DNA of 64,000 nucleotides from Acridotheres tristis (lineage: Eukaryota; Chordata; Aves; Passeriformes; Sturnidae): contig CM072886.1 of the NCBI GenBank assembly GCA_037013685.1, forward strand, positions 22,885,080-22,949,079, in the 5' to 3' direction. The notes beneath the pieces are model-generated. The model saw only the letters and a program-made list of their open reading frames with translations, searched no databases and was not told where the DNA came from. Of the stretch, positions 10,928 to 24,229 are shown piece after piece. Position 1 is the stretch's first letter. Every line of letters begins with the position of its first letter. A program made the translations under genes and the position numbers.

Positions 10928-13900
10928 AATTATAGAAGTAATAGTTTGGGGAAAGTTTGTTTGGCAACTTCATTTTAATGTCAGGTTCTTCAGTGTGGGA
11001 CTTCAAGCACTGGATTGCAGCACTTATAACAAATGACAATTTGAGACAGTGACATAAAGACTGTGAGACTTAAAATATCTGAAATAGGCAAAATTTTCTG
11101 GGAGAAATCACTGCTCTATTTATTTTCACATGATTCAATGTACTCAATTAAACTGATTTTTAAATGAAAAAAATTTTAAGTAGCTTAATTTTTGAGTGTG
11201 GCTTCAAGGCTAAATTCCAGTACTAAGTCATTAATAATATTATATACTGCCGATTGAATAGGAATAAACATCTGGCCCATAAATGTAACAACTGCTAAAA
11301 TACTATCAATTTTGAAGTGATAAGCAATATTTGATCTGATTTAACTTTGGCCTTACTTTGGGCCAAATAATACTGTTCAAACAAAGTCAACATTTGGTAT
11401 TGATTTAAATGAAAATAAGTTTGAAACAGACAGAGAAAAAGAAGGCTGCTGCAAAGAGAACGGCGGTCTCCCGCAGAGAGCAAAGCTGACAAAAAGACAA
11501 ATCTCTTTACTCATCATGGATTTCTAGCTCAAACATCCTCCCTGGTAATTGCAGTTCTGAGCTGGGGCACACAGCACTGTCCACACAAATAACCATGCCT
11601 TGTTCAAATCAAATGTAATAATGAAGACTTGGGAATAAGATTCACTGCCCTGCTTAATTACAAGTGTTATAAAATTCAACAAAACCTTCATACAGACTTG
11701 TTACTACCACACTCTGGAGTAAGTTTGCTCTCCTGCTCCAATCTCCTTCCATAGGCAGCACAACCTGAAATTCCAACAAAGCCCAACACATGTTCTAAAG
11801 CCAAAAGAGATTTTAAATTCCACAATTTGCTAAAATCTTGGGGTCAAGCTGTCTCCAGGGATGCAGGTTCTGAGTCGATATGAATATTGGGCTATTTCTT
11901 AAAATTTAGTTTCAGAAGCCAAGCTCACCAAAGTTAGCTGTCAGACATTGAAATAAATTCTTGTTCTGAGGAGACAGAATGAAAAGCCTGTGGATTGTGA
12001 CACTAAAATACCAAAAAGAACAGTCATAATTTCTATTGACAGCACAGAAGATAAGAGGTATCTTTTTCTATTCCTGGAAACAAATTAAGTACTTTTCCCC
12101 ACTTTATTATTTATGACTTGAGCAGGATGTTGCACCTGACTTGAAGGTAAGTTAGCAAAGTATAATGGAAAAACTTCCCTAGACAGCTTTAAGATTGAAA
12201 AAAAAATACACTAAAATGGGAATGAGCTAGTGTAAAAATTAATGCAATTCTCTACTGGTAAAGTTTCATCAGATGATATCATCAAACACACTCTATTGGT
12301 ACTGGTAGTTAAAGCAATTTCACCTGAGCTTTCTAAATTAATATGTATGGACTATCATTTCTGCCCTCAGGCTTATTTTTTTATTGAACCTATGCAGTTT
12401 ATATTCCATTGAAAATACAAGCAAAGGATTGTTTTCATACTTGAAGTAAATCTAACAGCAACTTCCCTTTCAAAAAAAAAAGCCTGGCAAAGACAGTCAG
12501 ACAGAGATCTACACCTTGGTTATGTACAGCAATCTGCCTAGAGATACTGGTCACTAAACACATTTGAGGAATTAAATCATTGAAATTTGCATTGTTATAA
12601 CACTCTTTAGGGAGTTCCAGAGATAAATATCTGCTTTGTGATGCATAAAAATGCATCAGGCAGCTCTTGTGCAATTATTATAAAATTTGCATTATTGCAG
12701 AAAATACACAGGATTCAAGTACAAAATAGTTCTTTGAAGTTATGAATGCTGACAGGAGAATGCCTTCTCCATTATGGTGACAGATATTTCACACCAAAGA
12801 ATATGCTGTTCTCTCTTTCCCCAAAGATCAAGTCATGCATACTTTTTTTTTTTTAAATTCTAAAAAATAGGCTACTCCAGCAGTGTGCCGTACTGGTATC
12901 ATGAACAGGTACACCCAAGGAGAGTAAATTTTATAAACAAAAGTCATAATGTCAGTTCATGTTTTCTACAGTGTTTTCTCACCTTTCCTTCTGTCTGTAT
13001 GTGTCATGCAAGATCTGTATATCCTACCATCCTTGATACACATAGAGAACAAAAGGTACAAAGAGGGAAGTAGACCTTAGATGTAAAATTTTCTGTGTGC
13101 TGGAAAGAGCTATGTAGGGAATTTTATACTTTCTCAAGCACAGCGAATGTCCTTGGCTAGCACTGCTGCAAATTACCACTCAAATATTTAATTCCCATTT
13201 ATTTTGTCAGAATGAGGGGAAACAGTTAAGGTCTCCAGTGTCTTTGACATCTACAGATTTAGAAATTATTGTCAAGACAAGCGTAACACCCTTTGTAAGT
13301 GTGCACAGAACAGAAACAAGGTAATATTTGTCAGCCTAAGACCTGAATTGCTGCTTTCTGTACTCTGTGGAGAAGTGTTAATCGATTTTTCATATAAAAA
13401 CAAGAACAGTATCTCCTTCATTATCTGAGCTACAAGGAAAAATGAAAGGAATTTGCAGTCTTGGGATGGAGCATGCAAACCATGCGTAGCCTTCATAATG
13501 CAACAGCCTTAAAGTTTTCACAATTCTCTCTGCAGATGGAAAGCAATAGGCTACTTCAGGATACGATATTGGGGCACAGGGCTAGCTAGAGGTTTTGACT
13601 GAGGAAGGAATGATGTAATTTTTGAACATTTACAAGCATATTTGTTCAAAAATAAGGGACAGGATACAAACAATCATGAATTTTGACAACAAACCTAAAA
13701 CTAAGACCAAAAAATATTATCATTAAGTAATAATCTTTTAATTAACTAGACATCTGTTACAAATAGCATTTCTATATTTTATGCAATGTAAGGAATTGCA
13801 AAACCTGTTTTCTATCCCTCCTTGAAATAATATTCCAGTATACTCTTTAGAAGCGGTGAGTATTGTCGTCTTACTTGATTTAACAGTCTCACACTAGAAA

Positions 13901-14230
13901 CAAACCCTATTTTTGTTTGATAAGACTGGGAAAGGCACAGGGAATGACTGTGAAAAGAGGTTTGGTGCTAATCCTAGAGGAAAAGATCCAGTTTTCATTG
14001 TGCATACAGAGGTTCTGGTACAAGTTGCAGAGCAAGGCACAGACATCAGCAAGACTCTTGCCCTTTTGGACACAATATGAACAAAATCATGTCTGTCTAT
14101 ATGCCTCTGGTCCACTTAAACTGTTTTCCTAAAGCATGGTAACCATTGCTTCTTCTGAAACAACTACTGCTGGTAAGTAGCAGTCAAGCCACCAGAGTAG
14201 TGGAAACAGATCTGAGCCCGTGCATTAAAA
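10928..14230. other. Non-genic unique DNA
   Basis: No gene, RNA or named repeat is recognised. A 12-T run is at 12843-12854. Open frames are under 80 codons and unrelated to known families. Confidence 0.5.
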
Positions 14231-14271
14231 TATTACTAATTACTAATTACTATTACTAAAGAATTACTAAT
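14231..14271. repeat. Imperfect heptamer tandem repeat (TTACTAA)
   Basis: About five copies of a TTACTAA-type unit, with one shortened unit and one insertion (AAAG). Confidence 0.85.
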
Positions 14272-15399
14272 CCTGATACAAATTGTTTTGTCTCCTTTGT
14301 GTGGACTATATGACAATGACTCAATTTCTAATGTGCAGTCCTTCCTACTGTTGGCAAGAGACATAATGGCCCAGACCACCAACATCACTTTATATATGGA
14401 GGAAAACAGGATACCCCTCGTAAGGGGCCTCAGGGACAAGAGGTTAATCCAGTACTTTTGGGGACCAACCCAAAATATCTTCTCCTTTCTCTCATTTAGA
14501 AAAATTGCCTCCTGATCTGGTTTCTTCCTGCATCATGTGATGGAGAAGTCAGGAGCCAGCACTAGGGCTGAGCAGCTGTGCATGGTATTAATTCACACGT
14601 GTATGGGAGCAGCTTACCAGTGCTTCTTCCCACAACAAGCAGTCCCAGAAAAGAGCTGTATAAGGAGAGTAAAAGTGTGCTGCCCATGCCATGGAAGTGA
14701 ATGCAAACAGTGAGGCAACTCTGGGCTGATCACCATGTGGATTGGTACCACTGCAGCTGGGATGAGGAGCCTCTCACACACAGGGGACCCAGATCAAGAC
14801 AGAGAGGACTTCCTTCTGGCAGCAAAGAGACCTGAAGAGAGTTACTAAAAGCATTCTTTTTTTTTTAGGCTCTTCCTCACTAACATTTTTTTCTAATTCA
14901 TCTGTCAGAGCCTCAAGATCAATTTCTTTATGAATGTAGTTATGCAGTTATCAATCAGAGAACTGTACTGTCCAGGCTAAAGTGAATCACAATTACAGAA
15001 ATCTTGCTTCAGTGGGTTTATGAAATACACTAATGTGCTTTATTCCGTTTGGTGTCAGTATATCTGTCCAACCAAATTATACTCTTCAGAAGCTACACAG
15101 TTCAATGTCAAAGCCTTTTTAAACAAATCAATGCCATAACCTTTAACAAAGAGCCAGTCCTTCATTTCCACATGGAATCCTTGTCTTGGAGACACAGAAC
15201 ACGAACAATTTAAAATTCAACAGGACAGATTCTCATCCTTTACTGTAAGTAAGTGGGAGTTACTCCCATACATGGCAGCACTACCACTGCAGACATCCAC
15301 TTTTTAAACTCGAGAGAAAAACAGCCAGGCTAAAGTGCACAACCTATAGAGTGCCTGGTCTCTTAATTAAACCCTAGTTTTACTAAGAATATGCATGTT
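14272..15399. other. Non-genic unique DNA
   Basis: No gene or named repeat is recognised. The 14540-14830 part is a little GC-richer but has no long frame and no visible repeat partner. Confidence 0.5.
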
Positions 15400-15549
15400 T
15401 GGGTTGACCCATCCCTGGAAGTGTTCAAGGCTGGGTTAGACGGAGCTCTGAGCAACCTGGATTAGTCAGTGTCACTGATTACAGGGGTGGTGGAACTGGG
15501 TGATCTTTAATGTCCCTTCCAAACAAAACCACTCTACAATTCTATGATT
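15400..15549 (+). mobile_element. CR1: CR1 LINE 3'-terminal fragment
   Basis: A 150-bp piece of the extreme CR1 3' end. It contains the 'CCATCCCTGGAAGTGTTCAA' block (near 15409), 'GAGCTCTGAGCAACCTGG' (near 15443), 'CTTTAATGTCCCTTCCAA' (near 15505) and the terminal ATTCTATGATT. It is strongly 5'-truncated, which is the usual state of avian CR1 copies. The 55.9-kb copy shares the same blocks in the same order. Confidence 0.95.
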
Positions 15550-18500
15550 AATGAAATTATCCTTGGGGTTTAAATACAAACTCTGAAACAAAACTGAACG
15601 TGGAGGCTGCTATTTCCCAGACCGGTTTCTGCATTCCCCTGGAAATGTTAAGCATTTGTAACCCACTCATTATACACTGGAGGATTTTCCTGGCCAAGAA
15701 AGGAAATGGCTTAATCAATTTTTTCAGAATAAAAATGTAAATCATGCTAGTTCAACATCTTGATTACTGTATTATAGCTATGGTGTGTATCCTATCCCAA
15801 ATAATTTTGGTGCCAAATGCCCACGAATTTCCCTACTCATAAAAAACCAGCGTTTTTATTTTACCCATCCCTTATTGCTATATTGCACAAGAGACAGGGA
15901 TATAATTGTCACTGGAATTCCTAACAGGAGGCCAGTACACTGGTTTCATAGCAAGCAAAACCTTGGCAAACAGAATAGCCTAGAAATTTGTAACAGCAAT
16001 GCAATGCAAATTAGTGTCAAAAGTTGGCTCTCACAACAGGGTCCATTATCTCAATGGCAGGAAAACTTACGTGGCAACACTTGATTTTTGGCAGACGTAT
16101 GAGGCTCTAATATGGCTATGATTTTTATATCCCTTGCTGTTTTAAATGTTTTTTCATTAACTTTAATTTTTAATGCTGCCTCTGAAAAACTAGAGCTCTA
16201 CCTTTTGCCATGCTGGTGGTGTCGGCACATCATTGCTCAGACACAGCCAGAAAAGACACATTAAAATCTTTTCTTTTTTAAAAGAGCTGAGTGTGGAACT
16301 TGGAGACTCAGCTAGAGAATTTCAGTGGACCAGCAGCAATGTCCTGACCAAGATAAGGGAAAAAACCTGCTTGTGTGCAGAGTTGCAAAAATTCCTTCTC
16401 AAGGGCAATCAAATTAGACTGGCAGTTATGGTTAGTCTGAGTCACTAGAGCATCCCAAAGGTTCTCCCTCTGTGAGAGAACTGATGTTGTCCTTGCCCAG
16501 AAATAAGTGTGCAGGTGTAACCTAATTCTCGATGAAGATGATTAATCAAAATAATAAACCTCACCCTCAATCTGAATTCTGACACTGTAACTCATCTTGA
16601 AGAGGCTTTTACTTGCCAAGAAGACACATTGGCTTCAATGCCACCATTCAAGAGATAAAGGTCAGCTCAGCATGAACACAAGCAGCATCAAGGCAGCATT
16701 CCTTTTCTTTTGGTGCTTCAGAAATTCAGAGTAATCAGATATTAGAAGGAGCACAATTCCCCTCAATAAAAGCCCTTCTTAGAACTGGTCTGATATCACT
16801 AGTGATACAAACTGTAGTAGTAAGCAAATAAAGAAAGTTGCTACTTTATCTGAAGTGCAGGTGGCAAAGCATACATTTCTCTCTGAGGAAAGGTAAAGTA
16901 TTGTACAAAAAGGAAATTGTTCTTTTATTTTGGTAGATGTTATGTTCTCGTATGTTAACACTTATTAGGAATTTTAGATTTAGAACACAAAACAGCTATG
17001 CTGAGATTATTATGCTAGCAAGTTTGTGCCCAATCTTTTTAGAATATGATGAGAACATGTACTTTCCTCCTCAGCATCTTCTCTCTCTAAAGACAGTCTC
17101 AAAGGATGCCTGAAGGTAAGAGACGGCCCAAGGAATATTAAATATCCTTCTCTAAATGACACTTGACATGTCTGATCTTTTCATGTTAATATTCTTTTTA
17201 AACATAGGAATGTTAAAAACACTATTACTTCCAGGTGGTATCTGGGCTGTATACTTGTCCTTGATTTCATACTCAGCAAGACAAACAGGTACTTGTGGGA
17301 TATGATTCATTCACATCCTCTTTTAAAACTTTATTTTAGGGTAATAAAAATTAATACCTTTAAATGTCTGGTTTTTACACAATCTATGCATTTCTCCATT
17401 GGTTCCATGAACATTGTATCGTGGTTTATGTGAAACTGCAAAAGATCTACTGGGGAACGACAGCAACAAGCACTGCAAGCATTTCCCTTCCTTGATACTT
17501 CAGGGTGCTTTAGTACATTCCAAACCAATATTTGCAAATCAAAAATCATGATGATATCAAACTAGAGCTTGTCCAAGTCAAAGACCCAGTCCAAAAGAAT
17601 AGCTTAAAAATCTATGTCACCTGTGTGGTTAGAATTACAGTCATGTGAGGTTGTATACAATTTCCCTATTAAGGCAACAAAGACAAATTCAGTAGGTCAC
17701 TCCAGTGGTGTTTACTTCCTACTACTTAATTGCTGTCGCCTGGGACTGTGATACTATTATCTGAATCACAAAAAGAAAATCCTTCTGATAGGCTACTGGG
17801 GAAGGCATCTGACTACTTTATTTTTCTTTCTCCTAATTTGAATCATTATTGTACTTTCAAATTTAAATGTTGTTGCTACATTGAGTTTGATCTCCAGAGC
17901 CATCAACCTGCCTACAGTCCATTGTTCTCCACTGCACAGCAAAGCAGCCTGAGAACCTTTCAGGATGGACTGAAGAATTATCTGTCACAGAAATGTTAAG
18001 GCCGCTTGAATGGAGAATGATTTGGAATATTTAGGCTTAGAAGCACTGGAATGAACAACTTCCAGGAGAGGTGTAGCAGTCACCAAGATTCCAAGTCATT
18101 TATGTGCATTTTATCAGGGCACCCAGCACCAAGTAAACAAAGGACAGATTGAAAGAAGGGATGTGCTAAAACAAAGGCAGCCTACAAGCAGTCTGAAGCA
18201 AAGAGTCAGTGCATTTAGAGACGGGGTGAGAAGACAGTGACAGAGTAGGAGCCACAGGAGACCCATACAATCATACTAAAAGCAGTGTACACATAGTGCT
18301 GAGGGTTTCCAAGCTAAGAAGCAGCAAGGAGAAGGGAGGAGGATGGATGGCTTCCATCCCTTATCCTCCAAGCAACATCAGAAAAGCCTGGACAGACAAG
18401 CTGGGCCCAATGTGGCGTCTGTGTGCTGATGACATGGCTCAGGCATGTTTATCTTGTATCTCTGTGAATATGTGCTGCAAGAGCGGGAATGAGTAAAACA

Positions 18501-18914
18501 GATTTTGTTTGAAAAGAAAACCACATTGCCCTCACTTGAGGGCTCACATTTGGCCCTGCTATGCTACAGTCCTACAGTCACGAGAATCAGACCCTAACTT
18601 GATTCAATAATACTTTATAACTCATAGAAACAGTGAGAGCTGCAGCAATGAGGACTGGCTAAGACCTGTGTTTAGCACATGCTCAGTAAAGGACTTATTC
18701 TGCCCTGACTCAGATTAGAACCTTAAAATATCTTTCATCCTATGCTTAGCAAAGATGTGCAGTCTTTCTACCCTTTTCTTTTCGCAAATAGTCTGCCCTG
18801 AACCTATTAAGTTATCCATATAAGAACATTATTGAAATATGTTCATTATTGAATATGTATTTGCTGCTGCATGCTTTTATTTCAAAAGTTGGCACTGTCC
18901 CTCCAAATTATTAG
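15550..18914. other. Non-genic unique DNA
   Basis: No gene, RNA or named repeat is recognised. Short open frames (the longest about 99 codons, 15785-16084) are unremarkable for the composition and match nothing I know. Confidence 0.5.
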
Positions 18915-18984
18915 ATAATATAATTAAATATTAATTAATTATTAATTAATTATAAAATAATATAATTAAATAATATAATTAAAT
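18915..18984. repeat. 70-bp stretch without G or C
   Basis: From 18915 to 18984 the sequence is A and T only, built from TTAATTAA and ATAATATAATTAAA units that recur imperfectly. Such DNA melts easily and is typical of matrix-attachment-type sequence, but that role is inference. Confidence 0.9.
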
Positions 18985-21900
18985 GCCATTTTTTTTAAAG
19001 ACTCCACCTCACAGAAGCTTCTTTTCTAGGAAAGATTTCCAGTATTCTTGTGAAGAATTTTGAGCTATTATTCATTCCTTTTACCTGGCCTACTATCTTC
19101 CTAGTGGAAACAATTTCCATTACATTTTTAGGAGTGTTGCAGGAAGGAAGCTGTAATAAACAAACAGCAGCCCAAATTTCTCAGTATTCATTAACAAGGC
19201 CTATTATTCCAGTATTTTACAGATAATTCACATAAATACAAAAAATGCATGACTTGTCAACGTGCTTTTTTATTATTTAATGGCGATAGAGTCATTATAT
19301 TGCAGTTGTAGATTGTATGTTTGTGACACTTTACCTCTCTTTTCAGAGATATGTCTGTTTTCAGCAACAATGCATTAGGAGCACACTGGGATTTGCAACA
19401 TGGAAAAGGGGCATTGATGGCATTAAGTTTCTCAGGAAGGCCAAAATGTACAAAGGAGTGAAAAAGGCTGATCAAAGAAGTTCAAAGACATCTCTGCCTT
19501 CCTCTGGAATAAATTCAGGAAGAATTGGCAGCTCTCCATTTGCGAGGAAATTTTGGAGCCATTTGGCTGAGATGTCTCCAGCCATTCCTAGGGTGGAAAT
19601 GGCAGCTGAGGGACTTTCAGCAGGGCTCCCATGGCACCAGCTTTCTCATGGCACACAGAAGCTGCTACAGTGATATGAGACTAAGGTGCATATCATAAGC
19701 CATAAAATTTAGAGCTACTTTTCTAGGCATGGTTCACATTTTAGTTTTGGAAAAAGCAGCAAAACATTCTACATCAATTTTTCAGGTGTGGAATGTGAGG
19801 TCCAGTAACAAAGCAACTTGATATATTAAACCAGCATCAATTACAAGACAGAACTGCTGGCAAGACTGACTCCAGGACTGGTATTTTGTTCTCATACACT
19901 TCCTTCTTGTGACACTCTTTACTGGGAAAGGGTTACAGTTTGGAAAGGTTTGCCAGCAATTTTTGAGGGAACAGCTTATTACAGACAGCTCCACTATGGA
20001 AGTATGGGGGTTGGATATGATTCAGTTTCTAGAATATGGCACTTGAATACTTGATGGCACTTGATGCTGGCTGGATTTTCAAGGACTGAAAAGCAAAGTT
20101 TGACAGACAATTAAAAAATATATATTTAAAAACCCATCCTTTCTTATGAACCTTTCTTGCTCTTGTTCCCTTCTTGAACTGCCTGGTAAGAACAGAAGCT
20201 TTGAAAAGCATAGCAATAATGCTGAACTTCAACAGACGCTGAAAACACCTGAAAAAATAAATTAGCATTGCCTTCTGTTAAATTCCAACTCCATCTCAGT
20301 CAGTCAACTGAGATCACACTTGATGTAACATAAAAAAGTAAGCAAGTTATTTCTGATTGTATTTCATGAAATTTGGAAAGCAAAACATTACAGAAAAAAA
20401 GTCTAAGACATAAATTGCCTTTTAGTACTGCTATTTTTACTTGAGACTCAAGTGGCCCCTCTCTGTGTTTCACAATAAACTGTAACCAATGAACTCAAGT
20501 TTTAGTCAGCCTGAACGTGTAGGCAGCCTTTCCTGAATGTTCTGTTTTTATGAAAATAGTGGTTTCTAACTCTCTTTGCTGCAGATGAAGAGGATATAAG
20601 ACAGCAAAACAATATGTCATGGTGGCTGGGCAAATAGTTGTACATAAAGATATTGGCAGCCTTCAAATTTACTTTCATCTCATGGTTGACAGGTGCAAGT
20701 GCATGGTATTGATTGTAGCACATTCTTTCAAGTACTCTTGTGAGATCTATCTGTGAATATGTGAATGGTTTGTGAACAGCTCTTTTCACTCTGTCAGATC
20801 AGATCAAGAGCAGAAGTAAAGACTCTGCTGCTAACTTGTAAAAATCTATGTACTATATGGTAAAATCTATGTACTGCTTGACATATGTCTGTATTGATTT
20901 GTAGTATGCTGCTCATCTCTATAATTACATACCTCTAAAATTTGAGTCACAGATAGGATTCTGTGATATACAGATAAGCATTGTGTTAAAAACTGCTACA
21001 AAATGCATGGCAAACCTCAAATTCTGGTTTTATGTGTTTATAACTGATGCTTGCCCTCACTGCCAAATGAGTATGATCAGAGGTCTGCGTTGCTCTAACT
21101 TCATTACAGTTTCAAGGATGCCATTTTTACCCAGATGTTACTCCTAATCCAAGTGAAAGACTACCTGTTACATGAAAAATGTGTATGGATGAATGTGCAA
21201 GGCTTCAAAGAGCAAGATTTTGCAAAACAGACCTGGTGTGAACACCTGCTAGCAGGGAGCAGACAAGACTGTGACTTGAGCCATCAGCAGTGTTAGTTCC
21301 TCTCTTACCACAGAATTAGGCTCCAACACTTGATGTTTGCTCTCAAGACACATAAAGCACCTTAGTATTCTTCAGTGAAATCCGGTTCTGCATTCCCAGT
21401 TTTCCCCACAGATGCATGGGGAGCCATGCATGACACAGGACAGCATGACGTCCTTCAGGGGTTCAAGTGTAAATCTCTCAAGATACCCAAAAGCAGACTC
21501 ACAACAAATGTCTTTCTTGCTCATTTGAGTTGTTGTCATCTGGAGAATATTTGTGTGACTTAATTTCAAAGAATTATTTAGTCCCTTCAATCAGTCCTTC
21601 TTCTTCACTGAGTTTGGGATGGTGGAGGTTATGAAAAGAAATGTGAGACAAGCCTTTGATCATAGATAAATGAAAGTCTTCATGTATCTAGAGAGAAGGC
21701 AGCTTTATCAGAACTTCTACCCAGTTACTTTGAGCCTTGTTTTGCAGTCAGTGCTGTGTAGTATATATAGATATTAGCAGTACGCACCCACCTGTATCTC
21801 TAGGGAGCAGTGCTTTTCTTTTATCCTGCTAAGATTTAATTAGGTGAAACACTAGACCAAAATTCCCTAGCACATAAAGTCCTCAGTATATTTTCGTCTG

Positions 21901-24195
21901 TAACTGGCCCTGTCTCAGGAGAATCACAGGAACCCAATAAGATACACATCAATTCGTTTCTTGTTTGCTAATAAGAGTGTGTAAAGCTGAGCTACCATAC
22001 CACGAATCAGTAAGTCAATTCTCACCTTTCATCTTTCTTAGTCTTTAGTTTTCTCTTGAAATGCAACCTTTGCCTTTCAGAAATTTAATTTATGTCAAGA
22101 AGTTGCAAAGAGTGAGAGGCAAACAGAGCTAACTGACAGCTGTACTCCAGAGAACTGCAATATCCATTCTGGAACCAGTCACTACATTTCAAGATTCAGT
22201 CAAGTACTCTCTCAGGAGCCCCTGGTTCAGTCTAGCTTTGGGTATATTTGTTTTGATGTAAACAAAAGAACATATGGTATGCTACTAAACAGCAGCACTT
22301 CCTACCTGAACAGACTGTGACAGAAAACTCTTATACCCCTGCATCTGCATATGGGACTGAGTTGTGGTGTGTAATACCATCTCTATTTCTGAGTTCTTGA
22401 AATCATAGACTAACCTGTGCCTCAAATGGGAGCCTGGAAGGCAAAACCTCCAGTCATATCAGTTCTTCAGGAATATGATGGCCATCTCTTTTGAACAGAA
22501 CAAATTCTGTAATGAGGTCCTAGTCTGGCTTTTGCATTCTGATTATTTGCAAGTAGTTGTTCAAATGCCAGTTTGATGAAGAAGACTGTATGACAAGGTC
22601 CAATCTTTATTCAATGAAGTAGAACCCAGCAGTAGTTCCATGAATCTGAATAGAATTTAGCCAATAGCATTTTTCGACCTCAAATCTGCAAGCACTTTTC
22701 AATCTACTTGATATTATTTACATGAACAGTTGTGGAGATTGCAAAAGTTAGTTGCAACGCTTTTTTTTTCAGTTGTGGTTGTCACCTTTGTCAAAGTATC
22801 GACTATTTCTGAGCTGTGGTTAGTCTTACTTCTTAGTTTAAATCTTTGTCACCATGACATGGTCATTATTAATTACTACTGGTGAACTTAATATAATTAA
22901 ATTTAATTTGAAAGAAGCATATTTTCATTTCTTTTTTTCCCCAATATTTTAATCCTTAACATATCCCCTGCAAAAATTTTTGTTAGTCCAAACTCCTGCG
23001 GTTCCTCACTAATCTATGTCATCTGAGAACTTGAAACCATAAATTAATTCAAATTACATCTTTTATAAGAACAGATACACATCGCAGATTGCTGCAGCAC
23101 TGTACTGATTACTGACTTCCTAGTTTTCATATAACTATATGTAGATTTATAATTATAATGAAATACTATAACAGTTTACCTGATATCTTTGCTAATTAAA
23201 TATGGCATTCATAATATAGTACTTTGATTAAATCATTTATAATAATGGATCCTCTCCAAATGGTTGGAAGCACTAAAGAAAATTAATTTAAAAATTAGTA
23301 AATTGATCTTCATTGAATAAACCCACTCAAATATGCAGCTAATCTCCTGCTAGTTTTTCAGAGCCAATTTTAATAATTATATCCATAAGCAAAATCTAAA
23401 AAGGGAAAGCATGAGAAATAAGAGGGCCCAAAGAAGTACAAGATTTTGCACATGGATATTCAGAGTGTTCCTAAGAATGCATAAGTAGTATTTTTATGTT
23501 GTTTTGGCAGGGAATAATTAGTCTGTTGTTGGACTAATCATGTGAAGTGGATGACTCCTAACAATCCCATGAAATGTTAAAAAAAAATTTAAAACTGCAT
23601 GATCACACACCCACCTATTTCATGCAGTCTTGGCTACTAATCATCTAGTTAGGGACATACTGGACTTGGGCCTGATGTGTCCATCTGTATATCTATCTTT
23701 GACAAATGGAGGAATTGTTTAATTCTTAGGAGTACAGCTCAGAGGGATAAAACCATCAGTGAAATATTTGTATCCCATTATGTGGGAAGGTCATTTACAC
23801 AAACTCTTCTTTGGTCAAATGGCTCTTTTTTTTTTCGCTTTTTCACTCTAGCCTATGAGCAGGACTGTCTCCTTCACTCATCCTTGCCCCTGGGCTTTTC
23901 CAGGGTCTGTGGGGCTGTTGCTCCCAGGCAGAGACCTGAATAGCTGGACTTGCCCACCAAGATAAGATAATCAGTGAAGGGGAGGGACATTCAAATTTTT
24001 AGCTGCATCTAAAGTTCACTTTGCTTCCCCAATCCTCTTATTGCACACTCAGAAAGATGCACAATAAGAATGTGAACTAGCAATCCCTTGAGAACCTTGA
24101 AATATTTGAATAGAAAGCAAAATTAAATAGTCTGCATTATCCCCAAAGATTGACTCCACTTTTCTGATTTTACCAGCCTGATATGCCCACAGAAC
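18985..24195. other. Non-genic unique DNA
   Basis: No gene or named repeat is recognised. Minor local duplications are visible: GGCACTTGA-type units 18 nt apart at 20038 and 20056, and AAAATCTATGTACT units at 20841 and 20862. A 118-codon frame (19317-19673) has no recognisable product. 22850-23360 is notably AT-rich. Confidence 0.5.
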
Positions 24196-24229
24196 AGAAA
24201 AATAATCAAAATAGAAAAATAATCAAAAC
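24196..24229. repeat. 17-nt tandem duplication
   Basis: Two adjacent copies of AGAAAAATAATCAAAAT that differ only at the last base. Confidence 0.85.

Noticed and set aside
19317..19673. 118-codon plus frame
   Set aside because: A minus frame overlaps its start, no product is recognised, and the length is within chance for this much sequence.
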